From contig CAZRKL010000007.1 of NCBI GenBank assembly GCA_964600595.1, forward strand, positions 1 to 39,638: a stretch of DNA of 39,638 nt, written 5' to 3'. The translations under genes and the position numbers were made by a program. This stretch comes from DAIOEK01 sp964600595. GTDB lineage: Bacteria > Chloroflexota > Anaerolineae > Anaerolineales > Anaerolineaceae. Of this stretch, positions 32,909 to 39,638 are shown piece by piece (positions within the stretch are counted from its first letter, which is position 1; every line of letters starts with the position of its first letter). The notes below the pieces were generated by a model. That model saw nothing but the letters and a program-made list of their open reading frames with translations, did not search any database and was not told the origin of the DNA.

Positions 32909-34543
32909 TCAAGCGGGCGGCAATAATGTGAAATGGAAAATGGCTCCCTGAGTGGGGTTTGATTCTGCCCAGACTTTTCCACCATGGGCAGTGACAATAT
33001 CCTTAACCTGACCAAGCACCTGGGTGCCATTCGCACCCTTGCGAGCAGCTTCTTTTTTTCCGCTATCCTGCGCAAGGTTCAGCTTTTGCGTTTCAATTTC
33101 AGCAATACTATTACGCACCAGGAAATGGATTTGACCATCCATCATCTTTTCAATACGCATAGCAACCTGCCCACCGTGGGGAGTATTCCGCAACGCGTTT
33201 GTTACAAGACGATCCACTACTTGATCCACTTGATCAGAATCCGCATACGCAAGGATTTCATCATCAGAGAAATCTGAGGTTAATAGAATATCATCCTCTT
33301 CTGCGGCGCGTTTATATCGTTCAATTACCTTTTGTCCAATCTCGACTGCATTTATTGGAAGAAGTTGCGCTGGGAGTGGATTGGTTGGAATCTTAGTTAC
33401 TTTTTCAAGTGCGTCCAGACTATCTTTCAACTTTAAAATAGTTGACTCGACGATTGTTTTCTGATCTGGTGTTAATTTGCTGGTAATAGCCTCCAGATTG
33501 GTGACCGCCTCTTCAAGCGGGTCTGTCAGGTCTTTACCTGCAGTTTTCAAGACATTACTTTTAGATTTTGCTCCAGCCTGGGCATTTTCGGCAGCCCGCT
33601 GCATATAACGCGCCCGCTCCTCCAGAGCCCGGAACAACCTGGCATTTACCAGGGAGATGGATGCGTAGTCTGCGACTGCCTCTACAAGTTTCTGTTCGCT
33701 GCTGTTAAATGGTTTTGGAGTACGCCGAACAATAGCAAGCAACGCAATGACCTGCTTTTGTACTTTTATGGGAGTAATAAGAGCTGATTGACCCAGGTCA
33801 TTGAACCGGAAACGTTTCAGCGGGTCGCCATGTATCGCCAGGGTCTCCCCAGACATGGCAACCAACGAACTGATGCCATCATCCCAGGGTTGTCCCACCT
33901 TGCTGACAAGAGAACCGGGCAGGTTTTCATGGGCTGCCAGAATAAAACCGCGGTCACCCTCGTCCCTGACGAGGAACCAGCCCATATCACCATTGGCTAC
34001 CTTTACAGCGCCATCCACTATTTTGTCAAAAAGAATTGCCTGATCGGTGACAGAGGTCACCGCTTTACCAATCGAGAATATTGTGGTTAATTCCCGCACA
34101 CGGTTTTGCAATTCCAGGTTGGTTTGTTGAAGCTGACGATCCAGTCTTTCCCCTTCGCGGCGATCGTGAACCTGCTTTAGCACGCGTTCAACTACCGCGA
34201 TGACTTCCGCTTCTTTAACCGGCCAGAGCAAGAAATCAGTAGCGCCCAGCCGGAACGATTGCACAAGGTCCTCTTCTCCACCCTTTTTGGTTAGCGCGAT
34301 GATGGGTATGGATATTCCCTGGGAGTTGAGGGCGACCATCAGGTCCTTACCGCTCAAACTGGGCAGGTTTAAATCCACAATCATGATATCTGGAGAGAAT
34401 TGGATCGCTTTTGCAATGGCAGCCTGTGCGTCAGCGGCTGTCTGCACCTGGTAACCCATAGATTGCAGAGCCTGCCTAGCGATCAGGTCGCTAATATCAG
34501 CATCATTTTCGACAATTAAAATACGATCCCGGTTTGTTCCCAT
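32909..34543 (-). CDS. Receiver-GAF protein with degenerate kinase core
   Basis: 544 residues, a paralogue of the neighbouring kinase. The receiver (7-122) keeps Glu12, Asp14, the phosphoacceptor Asp57 and Thr85, although the usual Lys is Trp107. A GAF domain spans about 150-305, then a coiled-coil. In the HisKA-like helix the H-box histidine is replaced (GKDLTDP, Lys337), and the HATPase-like part keeps an N-box Asn449 but lacks a DxGxG G1 box and has GTQVLGQ instead of GTGLGLA. It is therefore likely a pseudokinase that can be phosphorylated but not phosphorylate. No ribosome site precedes the ATG, and the predicted transcript begins at the ATG itself. Confidence 0.85.
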   Translation of the reverse strand: MGTNRDRILIVENDADISDLIARQALQSMGYQVQTAADAQAAIAKAIQFSPDIMIVDLNLPSLSGKDLMVALNSQGISIPIIALTKKGGEEDLVQSFRLGATDFLLWPVKEAEVIAVVERVLKQVHDRREGERLDRQLQQTNLELQNRVRELTTIFSIGKAVTSVTDQAILFDKIVDGAVKVANGDMGWFLVRDEGDRGFILAAHENLPGSLVSKVGQPWDDGISSLVAMSGETLAIHGDPLKRFRFNDLGQSALITPIKVQKQVIALLAIVRRTPKPFNSSEQKLVEAVADYASISLVNARLFRALEERARYMQRAAENAQAGAKSKSNVLKTAGKDLTDPLEEAVTNLEAITSKLTPDQKTIVESTILKLKDSLDALEKVTKIPTNPLPAQLLPINAVEIGQKVIERYKRAAEEDDILLTSDFSDDEILAYADSDQVDQVVDRLVTNALRNTPHGGQVAMRIEKMMDGQIHFLVRNSIAEIETQKLNLAQDSGKKEAARKGANGTQVLGQVKDIVTAHGGKVWAESNPTQGAIFHFTLLPPA

Positions 34544-34550
34544 GGAATTA

Positions 34551-34581
34551 ATAATAGCATAATTTTATTTTTGATAGTCAA
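34551..34581 (-). promoter_or_regulatory. Promoter of the receiver/kinase pair, probably leaderless
   Basis: On the minus strand TTGACT (34581-34576), a 19-base spacer ending in TGC, and TATTAT (34556-34551). The expected start is at about 34544, one base before the ATG at 34543, which has no Shine-Dalgarno site. Confidence 0.5.
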
Positions 34582-34700
34582 GCATACTGATTATCAGATA
34601 ATCAGGCTTTGAATTCAATATCCAGTTGGCTACATTTCATTTTTCAATCATTCAGGTTGTTGTTTATAACACTTCCCCCTTCAATATTCTGATCCTTGAC

Positions 34701-35177
34701 CTATTTAAAGTCGCTTGCTGGAGGCATCCATTCATCAATATTACGTAAAACACGAGGAACCAACGCGTATCCTTTTACTTTTATACCGGGAATGGATGGG
34801 AGTGTCCTCCGCAAGAATTCACGCATTTGATGGCTGTCTTTAAAGCGGGCTTCTATAGAAAGGTCGGTGGAACCCTGACCATAAGCGATGTATGAAATCT
34901 CAGACATTGAAAGGAGTTTGTCGAGAATCGCCTGTTCGTGATCCATGGAAGCTTCAATAAAAACATCGACCGCAATGACATATTCAAAGGCGTAGGGGTT
35001 CACTATCGTGGTCAAGCGGATAATATCCCGCTTAATCAATGATTCGATCCGGTTTCGCACCGTACGCTCATTCAGGTTGTGCAGGCGGGCAATATCAGCA
35101 GAACTAATCCGCGCGTTTTTACGAAGTTCTGAAATTATCAATAGATCCAGGTTATCAAAGCGGTGACGAATTGCCAT
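34701..35177 (-). CDS. Lrp/AsnC-family transcription regulator
   Basis: 158 residues, typical for the family. An N-terminal helix-turn-helix (about 8-50, LDLLIISELRKNARISSADIA followed by LNERTVRNRIESL) joins a C-terminal ligand-binding domain of the RAM type (about 70-150). Such proteins sense amino acids or related metabolites and often control their own gene. Two direct repeats lie between the gene and its promoter. The neighbours (a signalling pair and membrane proteins) do not identify the effector. The 157-base gap after the stop shows no clear hairpin. Confidence 0.9.
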   Translation of the reverse strand: MAIRHRFDNLDLLIISELRKNARISSADIARLHNLNERTVRNRIESLIKRDIIRLTTIVNPYAFEYVIAVDVFIEASMDHEQAILDKLLSMSEISYIAYGQGSTDLSIEARFKDSHQMREFLRRTLPSIPGIKVKGYALVPRVLRNIDEWMPPASDFK

Positions 35178-35179
35178 AT

Positions 35180-35208
35180 TTTCCGAATGGGAAGACTAAA
35201 TTTCCGAA
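35180..35208. promoter_or_regulatory. Direct repeats, candidate Lrp operator
   Basis: TTTCCGAA occurs at 35180-35187 and again at 35201-35208, a 21-base step or two helical turns, placing both copies on one DNA face between the Lrp-type gene start (35177) and its -10 element. Confidence 0.5.
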
Positions 35209-35217
35209 ATCTGATTA

Positions 35218-35226
35218 AGTATAGCA
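35218..35226 (-). promoter_or_regulatory. Extended -10 promoter of the Lrp-type gene
   Basis: On the minus strand TGC precedes TATACT (35223-35218). The transcript would start near 35211 and run through the TTTCCGAA repeats before the ATG. Confidence 0.5.
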
Positions 35227-35278
35227 TAGCAATAATCATATCCAAAGAATGTAGCAGCCGCAAAATGGGACAGCTTCC

Positions 35279-35306
35279 TTGCCAAACGAAATCTTTTGGG
35301 TAAAAT
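35279..35306 (+). promoter_or_regulatory. Promoter of the DUF554 gene, probably leaderless
   Basis: TTGCCA (35279-35284), a 16-base spacer and TAAAAT (35301-35306). The start is expected near 35313, about 3 bases before the ATG, and no ribosome binding site is present. Confidence 0.55.
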
Positions 35307-35315
35307 GAAAAGCCT

Positions 35316-36026
35316 ATGACTGGTACATGGATCAATGCGGCGGCAATCATACTGGGCGGAAGCCTGGGTGTTCTAATGGGATCCAAACTCAGTGAGCGGA
35401 TAAAATCCACGCTGCTGGGTGCTTTGGGCTTGTTTGTAATTGCCCTGGGTGTGCAGATGTTCTTAAAGACCAACAACAGCCTGATTACACTGGGCGCCCT
35501 GGTGATTGGCGGCTTGCTTGGTGAATGGTTGCGGATTGAAGAAGGTGTAACACGGTTGGGTGGATGGCTGGAGAGCAAATTCGCTCACAACAACGAATCG
35601 AATGACCGTGAAAAATTCATCCGTGGATTTCTGACGGCATCGGTCCTCTTCTGCGCCGGTCCAGTGGCAATTCTGGGTTCCATTCAGGATGGCGCTCTGG
35701 GAAACCCGCAGCTCCTGATCATCAAATCCATTCTGGATGGCATTTTTGCCATGTCATTTGCTTCCACAGTCGGGGTGGGAGTGATCTTCTCAGCCTTTCC
35801 GGTTTTCGTGTACCAGGCCATCCTCACCCTTCTGGGGGCACAACTTCAACAGCTAATCAATGACGCCATGATGCAGGAATTAACTGCAGCTGGGGGTGTT
35901 GTCTTAATGGCTGTGGGAGCTTGCAGTATTCTAAACTTGTTCAAACTGAGGGTTGGGAGCCTGATCCCCACATTATTAATTGCTCCCCTGTTAGTCTGGC
36001 TTGCCCAACTGTTGGGTTGGATGTAG
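35316..36026 (+). CDS. DUF554 integral membrane protein
   Basis: 236 residues with about seven membrane segments. The DUF554 (YqgA/YdfK-type) signature is seen in the first helix GTWINAAAIILGGSLGVLMG, the GEWLRIEEGVTRLGGWLE turn, the FLTASVLFCAGPVAILGSIQDG segment and LKSILDG-like IIKSILDGIFAMSFA. The family may be transporters, but the substrate is unknown. The MscS-type gene begins 15 bases downstream, so the two are likely co-transcribed. Confidence 0.88.
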   Translation: MTGTWINAAAIILGGSLGVLMGSKLSERIKSTLLGALGLFVIALGVQMFLKTNNSLITLGALVIGGLLGEWLRIEEGVTRLGGWLESKFAHNNESNDREKFIRGFLTASVLFCAGPVAILGSIQDGALGNPQLLIIKSILDGIFAMSFASTVGVGVIFSAFPVFVYQAILTLLGAQLQQLINDAMMQELTAAGGVVLMAVGACSILNLFKLRVGSLIPTLLIAPLLVWLAQLLGWM

Positions 36027-36041
36027 ACTCAAAATAAATAT

Positions 36042-36860
36042 ATGGACACAATTTCAAATAATATTACGCTGATCCAAACTCCAGCACTGCAAACCATTAT
36101 TACCATCGCCGCATATTTTCTGGCGGCATGGATTCTCACATTGATTAGCCGACTGATTATTAATCAAATTTTCTCCATCCGGATCCGTGCACCCAAAGGC
36201 AGCCATCCCAGCTCAGAACGCGCTCAAACGCTTCTATCCCTTGTATCCAGCCTGATCAGCTTCTTTTTCTTCCTGGTTGCAACAGCATTATCTCTACTGT
36301 TGTTTGTTACCCCGAGCACATTGGTATGGGTATTGGGTTTATTCAGCGCGGCTTTTGGAATCGCTGCCCGACCTATTGTTTCGGATGTGTTATCGGGAAT
36401 AGGCTTTCTGTTCAATGAGACCTTTGACATCGGCGAGAAAGTCGAATTTATCCAACCCAGCGGAAATATTCAGGGTGTGATAGAAGCTGTAAATTTAACC
36501 ACCACCATCGTCCGGGCGCCAACCGGTGAGCAATTTACGCTGCCGAATGGTGAAATCAGGGTCGTGCGTAATTTCAGCCGGGGCAAGTTTTCGCAGATCA
36601 ACATTTCACTTCATGTTTCTCCCGATGATCTATCAAAAGCATTGGAAGTATTGAAATCACTCGGGGATGAATCATTTCACCAATTGGAAGGGCAGGTGGA
36701 ACCCTGGAAGGTGATCAGCTCTTCAAATATGGCAGCTAAAAAAGTGGAATTAACCATCATGGCAAAAGCTGTACTCGGTCATGGCGCAGAACTTAAACTG
36801 GAATTGATCGATCTCATTCATGAACGCATGCGCTCTGCTGACATTCAATTACTGGAATAA
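36042..36860 (+). CDS. MscS-family small mechanosensitive channel
   Basis: 272 residues. Two or three membrane helices (about 15-40, 68-90, 95-115) lead into the MscS pore-lining helix and beta domain: GLFSAAFGIAARPIVSDVLSG, then FDIGEKVEF, the glycine-rich turn GNIQGVIEAVNLTTTIVR and LPNGEIRVVRNFSRG. The C-terminal domain is shorter than in E. coli. These channels release solutes on sudden loss of turgor. There is no clear ribosome site, perhaps because of coupling to the gene just upstream. A terminator starts at the base after the stop. Confidence 0.88.
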   Translation: MDTISNNITLIQTPALQTIITIAAYFLAAWILTLISRLIINQIFSIRIRAPKGSHPSSERAQTLLSLVSSLISFFFFLVATALSLLLFVTPSTLVWVLGLFSAAFGIAARPIVSDVLSGIGFLFNETFDIGEKVEFIQPSGNIQGVIEAVNLTTTIVRAPTGEQFTLPNGEIRVVRNFSRGKFSQINISLHVSPDDLSKALEVLKSLGDESFHQLEGQVEPWKVISSSNMAAKKVELTIMAKAVLGHGAELKLELIDLIHERMRSADIQLLE

Positions 36861-36890
36861 AAAAACTTCCGCAAATGCGGAAGTTTTTCT
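36861..36890. terminator. Bidirectional intrinsic terminator
   Basis: AAAAACTTCCGCA pairs with TGCGGAAGTTTTT (13 bp, AA loop) between the MscS-type gene and the convergent small membrane gene. Confidence 0.9.
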
Positions 36891-36895
36891 TTAGT

Positions 36896-37285
36896 TTAGC
36901 TGGATTTTTTTACGCGGTGCCGTTTATCTTTGCCAAACATCATCGATAAGATAAAGCTCACAACGCTGATGATCAGAGCACCCAGGATGGCTGTCCAAAA
37001 GCTGTCGATTCTAAATTGCAATCCAAACCAGGCTGCCACATACTGCGTTACCCATAGCATTACCGCATTGGCAATAAATGTGAACAAACCCAGTGTGAGC
37101 ACATACAAACCGCAGGTTACAAAAGAGAAGATGGGTTTAATTACAGCGTTGACTATACCAAAAATCAACGCAACCAGGATGATGGTAAGGGTTGGATTCC
37201 CTCCCACCGTGATTCCGGGTAACAACCAGGCGGTTGCCGCAATAGCAAGCGCATTAATAATCAATCTTATGATAAACGAGTCCAT
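36896..37285 (-). CDS. Phage holin family 4 (YvlD-like) membrane protein
   Basis: 129 residues with four membrane helices and a basic C-terminal tail (KDKRHRVKKSS). The pattern of a first helix ending WLLPGI, a FGIVNAVIKPI helix and a TLGLFTFIANAVMLW helix is that of the YvlD / phage holin family 4 group, found widely in chromosomes and not evidence of prophage. Function is unknown. An AGGAGG ribosome site precedes the ATG. Confidence 0.85.
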   Translation of the reverse strand: MDSFIIRLIINALAIAATAWLLPGITVGGNPTLTIILVALIFGIVNAVIKPIFSFVTCGLYVLTLGLFTFIANAVMLWVTQYVAAWFGLQFRIDSFWTAILGALIISVVSFILSMMFGKDKRHRVKKSS

Positions 37286-37343
37286 TTTAGCCTCCTAAGA
37301 TAAATACGCCAGAACACAAAAAAAGTTTCAAGTTGGCGCAAAG

Positions 37344-38825
37344 TTAATTGTTTTTCATCCAGAGATAATGGAAACCCCATCCGGGCAAATCCACATACAT
37401 TCCAGCGCCAGTCATTTCATCCCCTGAACGGAAGTAGATATCGCCTTGAATCAGATCGACCAGTTTCCATTCCTTGCCACGCAGGGCATCCCACGGCAAC
37501 GAAACATGCGCCTGACTCTGACGGTCATTTAAATTCAAGACAACCAACAATGTTTCTCCCTGGTAATGCCAGCTCCAGGCGACAATATTCAAATGGCTCT
37601 GGTTGTCATCCCATCCGCTCCATTTACATATCTTCCATTCCCCCTCCTGGCAGAGCGGTGATACAGCCGTGCGGATCAGGACCTGGTAGAACCTTTCCTG
37701 ATCATGGATGGGCTTTTCATCCAACCTGCGCTGGAGGAAAACCGGCACATGCACCTTGCGTCCCTGTATTTGCCCTTCATGAAATAAATGATATCCGGGT
37801 AACGTTGCAAGCATAATAGCTGCCTGAACAGATCGCAATGGAGAGAGCCGTGAAGCTATTCTTTTTTCATCATGATTCTCGATAAACAGAACCCTCTTAT
37901 TAATGGGAGGCAACTCTGTTGATAATCTTTCCAACAATGAATCGGGATTTCCCTGTAACATTCTGTCATACAGAACCTTGTCGTAGCAGGCATCAAATCC
38001 CTGCGCCAACAATTCGGTTTCTTTATCCCAGTAGGCTTCAGCGATAAATAGAAAGTTGGGATGGGTGAGCCGAATTGCATCAATCAATTCGCTCCAGAAT
38101 TCTTTTTCAGGAGGATTGCCAACCCGTTCTCCCCATGTCTGCCTGAAAACATCATTCAGACAAAGCATAGCCATATCGCAACGAACTCCATCACATAATC
38201 CGGCGATTTCATCCAACGTATTGGCAGATGCCAGCCTCGTACTTGATGAAAATAGATTTAATTGGGCTGTATCACGCCAGGGTGGGAAGAATGGATCTTT
38301 GCCATGTGCCAGAATTTTTCCATTAGCTTCAAAAAAATCTCCCCCGTTATTGAGTAATTCAGAAGCTTCTCCCTCAATGAAAAATTCAGGATGGTCTGTT
38401 ACCCAATCGTGATCACGCGCCAGATGATTGGGAATAAAATCCAGAATGAGACGCATACCGTATTCCCGCAGACGTTCCCTGAATATGAACAGCGCCTGAT
38501 TTCCACCTAATGATGGATCCACTGCGTAGCGTCGAACCGCATAGGCGGAACCGATATTGTCATCTACGGTAAAATCGGGCAGGGCAGCCAGAAATTCTTT
38601 CAACTGTACATCATTTTGATTGGATACGCGTTTGCTTTCGGGGCTGCGCTCCCAAACACCCATCAGCCAGATCACTTGAAAACCTACCCTCTGCCATCCA
38701 GACAGGATCTCTTCAGGTACATCTGCCAGTGTCATCGAATCGCCATATATCTGGCGTAGTTCATACATCCAGACTCGTGTATTGATCTCATAGATGGTGG
38801 GGTTTCCAGGCAAGGAAGAGTTCAT
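37344..38825 (-). CDS. GH13 alpha-amylase family glycosidase
   Basis: 493 residues from ATG 38825, supported by GGAGGTG; a TTG 45 bases upstream has no such site. All four GH13 regions are present: DFIPNH (129-134), GVRCDMAML with nucleophile Asp217, FIAEAYW with acid/base Glu263, and FIENHD (314-319). An N-terminal IYEINTRVW strand and a C-terminal beta domain complete the form. There is no signal peptide, so it acts in the cytoplasm, perhaps on glycogen- or maltose-type sugars. The exact specificity within GH13 cannot be told. Confidence 0.9.
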   Translation of the reverse strand: MNSSLPGNPTIYEINTRVWMYELRQIYGDSMTLADVPEEILSGWQRVGFQVIWLMGVWERSPESKRVSNQNDVQLKEFLAALPDFTVDDNIGSAYAVRRYAVDPSLGGNQALFIFRERLREYGMRLILDFIPNHLARDHDWVTDHPEFFIEGEASELLNNGGDFFEANGKILAHGKDPFFPPWRDTAQLNLFSSSTRLASANTLDEIAGLCDGVRCDMAMLCLNDVFRQTWGERVGNPPEKEFWSELIDAIRLTHPNFLFIAEAYWDKETELLAQGFDACYDKVLYDRMLQGNPDSLLERLSTELPPINKRVLFIENHDEKRIASRLSPLRSVQAAIMLATLPGYHLFHEGQIQGRKVHVPVFLQRRLDEKPIHDQERFYQVLIRTAVSPLCQEGEWKICKWSGWDDNQSHLNIVAWSWHYQGETLLVVLNLNDRQSQAHVSLPWDALRGKEWKLVDLIQGDIYFRSGDEMTGAGMYVDLPGWGFHYLWMKNN

Positions 38826-38887
38826 GTACACCTCCCCTTCTTTTATAATTGGTTGCGGCAGGAATTTCAAGCAAATGGTTAAGGATG

Positions 38888-38920
38888 AAAAATCTGCCCC
38901 CGGTATGTTACTCGGGGGCA
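38888..38920 (-). terminator. Intrinsic terminator after infA
   Basis: On the minus strand TGCCCCCG pairs with CGGGGGCA around a 10-base loop and is followed by ATTTTTC, just after the infA stop. Confidence 0.85.
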
Positions 38921-38927
38921 GTGTGTT

Positions 38928-39185
38928 TTAAGCTTCTTCTTCAGCCGGCATGGGTTCGTTAGGTCGCCGCGCTCGGTATACAATCCGACCACGGGTCAGG
39001 TCATAGGGAGACATCTCTACCCGAACATGATCACCCAACAGGATGCGGATATAATACTTCCGCATTCGACCAGACAGGTAAGCCAACACTTCGTGGCCAT
39101 TTTCCAATCTAACTCGAAATTGGGTTCCGGGAAGGGCTTCCACAATCCGCCCATCAACCTGAATCTTATCTTCTTCTTTCGCCAT
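38928..39185 (-). CDS. infA: Translation initiation factor IF-1
   Basis: 85 residues from ATG 39185, which has GAGG five bases upstream; a GTG six bases earlier overlaps this site and is less likely. The S1-like OB fold is complete: GRIVEALPGTQFRVRLENGHEVLAYLSGRMRK and the GDHVRVEMSPYDLTRGRIVYR end. IF-1 occupies the A site of the 30S subunit during initiation. It has a C-terminal acidic extension (PMPAEEEA). It follows rpsU by 23 bases in the same operon instead of the more common spc-operon position. Confidence 0.95.
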   Translation of the reverse strand: MAKEEDKIQVDGRIVEALPGTQFRVRLENGHEVLAYLSGRMRKYYIRILLGDHVRVEMSPYDLTRGRIVYRARRPNEPMPAEEEA

Positions 39186-39208
39186 ACTCACCTCAAACTG
39201 GCTCTGAA

Positions 39209-39415
39209 CTAAGCCATGTCAATCGTTTTGGAGAAGGTGCGCCTTCGCATGCGGCGGGCAGCTTTTTTCTTCTCAATTCGACGCAGTTCACTTTTTGAAA
39301 TGAACCAACGCTTTCTTCGTACAGTGCTTAAAACACCGCTTTTAACAACTTTTTTGCGAAAACGGCGCAGGAGTTGATCCTGAGATTCGTTTGGGCGTAT
39401 CACTACAGATGCCAT
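39209..39415 (-). CDS. rpsU: Ribosomal protein bS21
   Basis: 68 residues, very basic. The N-terminal VVIRPNESQDQLLRRFRKKV and the RRKRWFISKSELRRIEKKKAARRMRRR helix are typical of bS21, the small-subunit protein next to the anti-Shine-Dalgarno region. The ATG has GGAGGTGA upstream. It is the first gene of an rpsU-infA unit behind a leader of about 165 bases that contains a terminator-like hairpin. Confidence 0.95.
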   Translation of the reverse strand: MASVVIRPNESQDQLLRRFRKKVVKSGVLSTVRRKRWFISKSELRRIEKKKAARRMRRRTFSKTIDMA

Positions 39416-39437
39416 GCTATCTCACCTCCCTTCCAGG

Positions 39438-39483
39438 AAAAAAAATAAAAAACCTCGCCGGGCGTAAGATTTCCGATCGAGGT
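39438..39483 (-). terminator. Terminator-like hairpin inside the rpsU leader
   Basis: On the minus strand ACCTCG (39483-39478) pairs with CGAGGT (39457-39452) with extra inner CGG/CCG pairing, followed by 14 bases that are all T except one A. It lies 23 bases before the rpsU ATG, so rpsU-infA is transcribed only if it is read through. An upstream AGGT (39508-39505) flanking an ATGCA/TGCAT hairpin can compete for ACCT. Confidence 0.75.
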
Positions 39484-39525
39484 AATTATGCAAATGCATG
39501 GCTAACCTGGAAGAAATCGCTACGT

Positions 39526-39531
39526 CCTCCT
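39526..39531 (-). promoter_or_regulatory. Orphan Shine-Dalgarno-like AGGAGG in the rpsU leader
   Basis: A perfect AGGAGG on the minus strand has no ATG, GTG or TTG in the following dozen bases, so it does not start an ordinary frame. A 7-bp hairpin (39546-39552 with 39560-39566) lies just upstream. Confidence 0.45.
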
Positions 39532-39585
39532 ATAAGAATTGACTTCACCTGGATTAAAACCAGATGAGACACCAAAACCGCACTG

Positions 39586-39615
39586 ATTATACATGATAGC
39601 AGGGGGTTTTGTCAA
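39586..39615 (-). promoter_or_regulatory. Promoter of rpsU-infA
   Basis: On the minus strand a consensus TTGACA (39615-39610), an 18-base spacer and a consensus TATAAT (39591-39586) form the strongest promoter in the window, with a start near 39579. Confidence 0.85.
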
Positions 39616-39638
39616 TTTGCACTTCAATCCTGACAAAT

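Noticed and set aside
36896..37285. Prophage remnant, from the holin-family membrane protein
   Set aside because: This YvlD-like group is common in chromosomes, and no other phage gene is nearby.
1..39638. CRISPR arrays, insertion sequences, tRNA or rRNA genes
   Set aside because: No spaced direct-repeat series, transposase or cloverleaf was seen in any intergenic stretch by eye; a tRNAscan or repeat search was not possible.

Overview
The window looks like ordinary chromosome from an anaerobic or facultatively anaerobic member of the Chloroflexota, most likely class Anaerolineae. The grounds are a very large SecA, a HerA/NurA locus, an FMN-riboswitch-controlled riboflavin-type NMT1/THI5 ABC transporter, a one-chain pyruvate:ferredoxin oxidoreductase (PFOR) next to a dihydroorotate-dehydrogenase-like protein, and an NrfHA nitrite reductase. 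The assignment rests on gene content alone and no marker gene was compared. I see no tRNA, rRNA, CRISPR array, insertion sequence, prophage or integrase.

Layout. 1-897: 3' end of a membrane protein cut by the window edge. 917-4392 (minus): nurA, a HAS-barrel-like protein and herA, tightly coupled. 4512-6003 (plus): tandem SIMPL/DUF541 exported proteins. 6055-8837 (minus): an FMN riboswitch followed by permease, binding lipoprotein and ATPase of a predicted flavin importer. 8976-9914 (plus): a DUF1521 protein carrying the GDPHVD self-cleavage motif. 9945-14753 (minus): secA then surE. 15022-15613 (plus): an RRM RNA-binding protein and a cold-shock protein behind a structured leader. 15689-19932 (plus): a promoter, a 28-residue histidine-rich leader peptide, a transcription attenuator, hisD, and a complete NitT/TauT-type ABC transporter. 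19999-21800 (minus): nrfH-nrfA. 21967-22461 (plus): unknown. 22468-24554 (minus): two Opp/Dpp permeases without their other subunits. 24675-25484 (plus): a second surE. 25591-30240 (minus): PFOR then the DHOD-like protein. 30468-30887 (plus): a DNPH1-like nucleotide hydrolase. 30935-34543 (minus): two paralogous receiver/GAF/kinase proteins with complementary defects. 34701-35177 (minus): an Lrp/AsnC regulator. 35316-36860 (plus): DUF554 and MscS membrane proteins. 36896-38825 (minus): a small 4-TM protein and a GH13 glycosidase. 38928-39615 (minus): rpsU-infA behind a long leader with an internal terminator.

How parts work together. Three leaders appear to sense cell state: FMN (flavin uptake), charged histidyl-tRNA (hisD plus transporter), and possibly ribosome state (rpsU). 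The histidine attenuator places an NMT1-type transporter under histidine control, which suggests it imports histidine or a precursor. In the receiver/kinase pair, one protein keeps the kinase residues but lacks the receiver aspartate, while the other keeps the aspartate but lacks the phosphoacceptor histidine, so they may act as one phosphorelay. PFOR and NrfHA fit anaerobic energy metabolism. Several promoters (DUF554, the 544-residue receiver protein, the his leader peptide) put the predicted transcription start within a few bases of the start codon, with no ribosome binding site, which suggests leaderless mRNAs.
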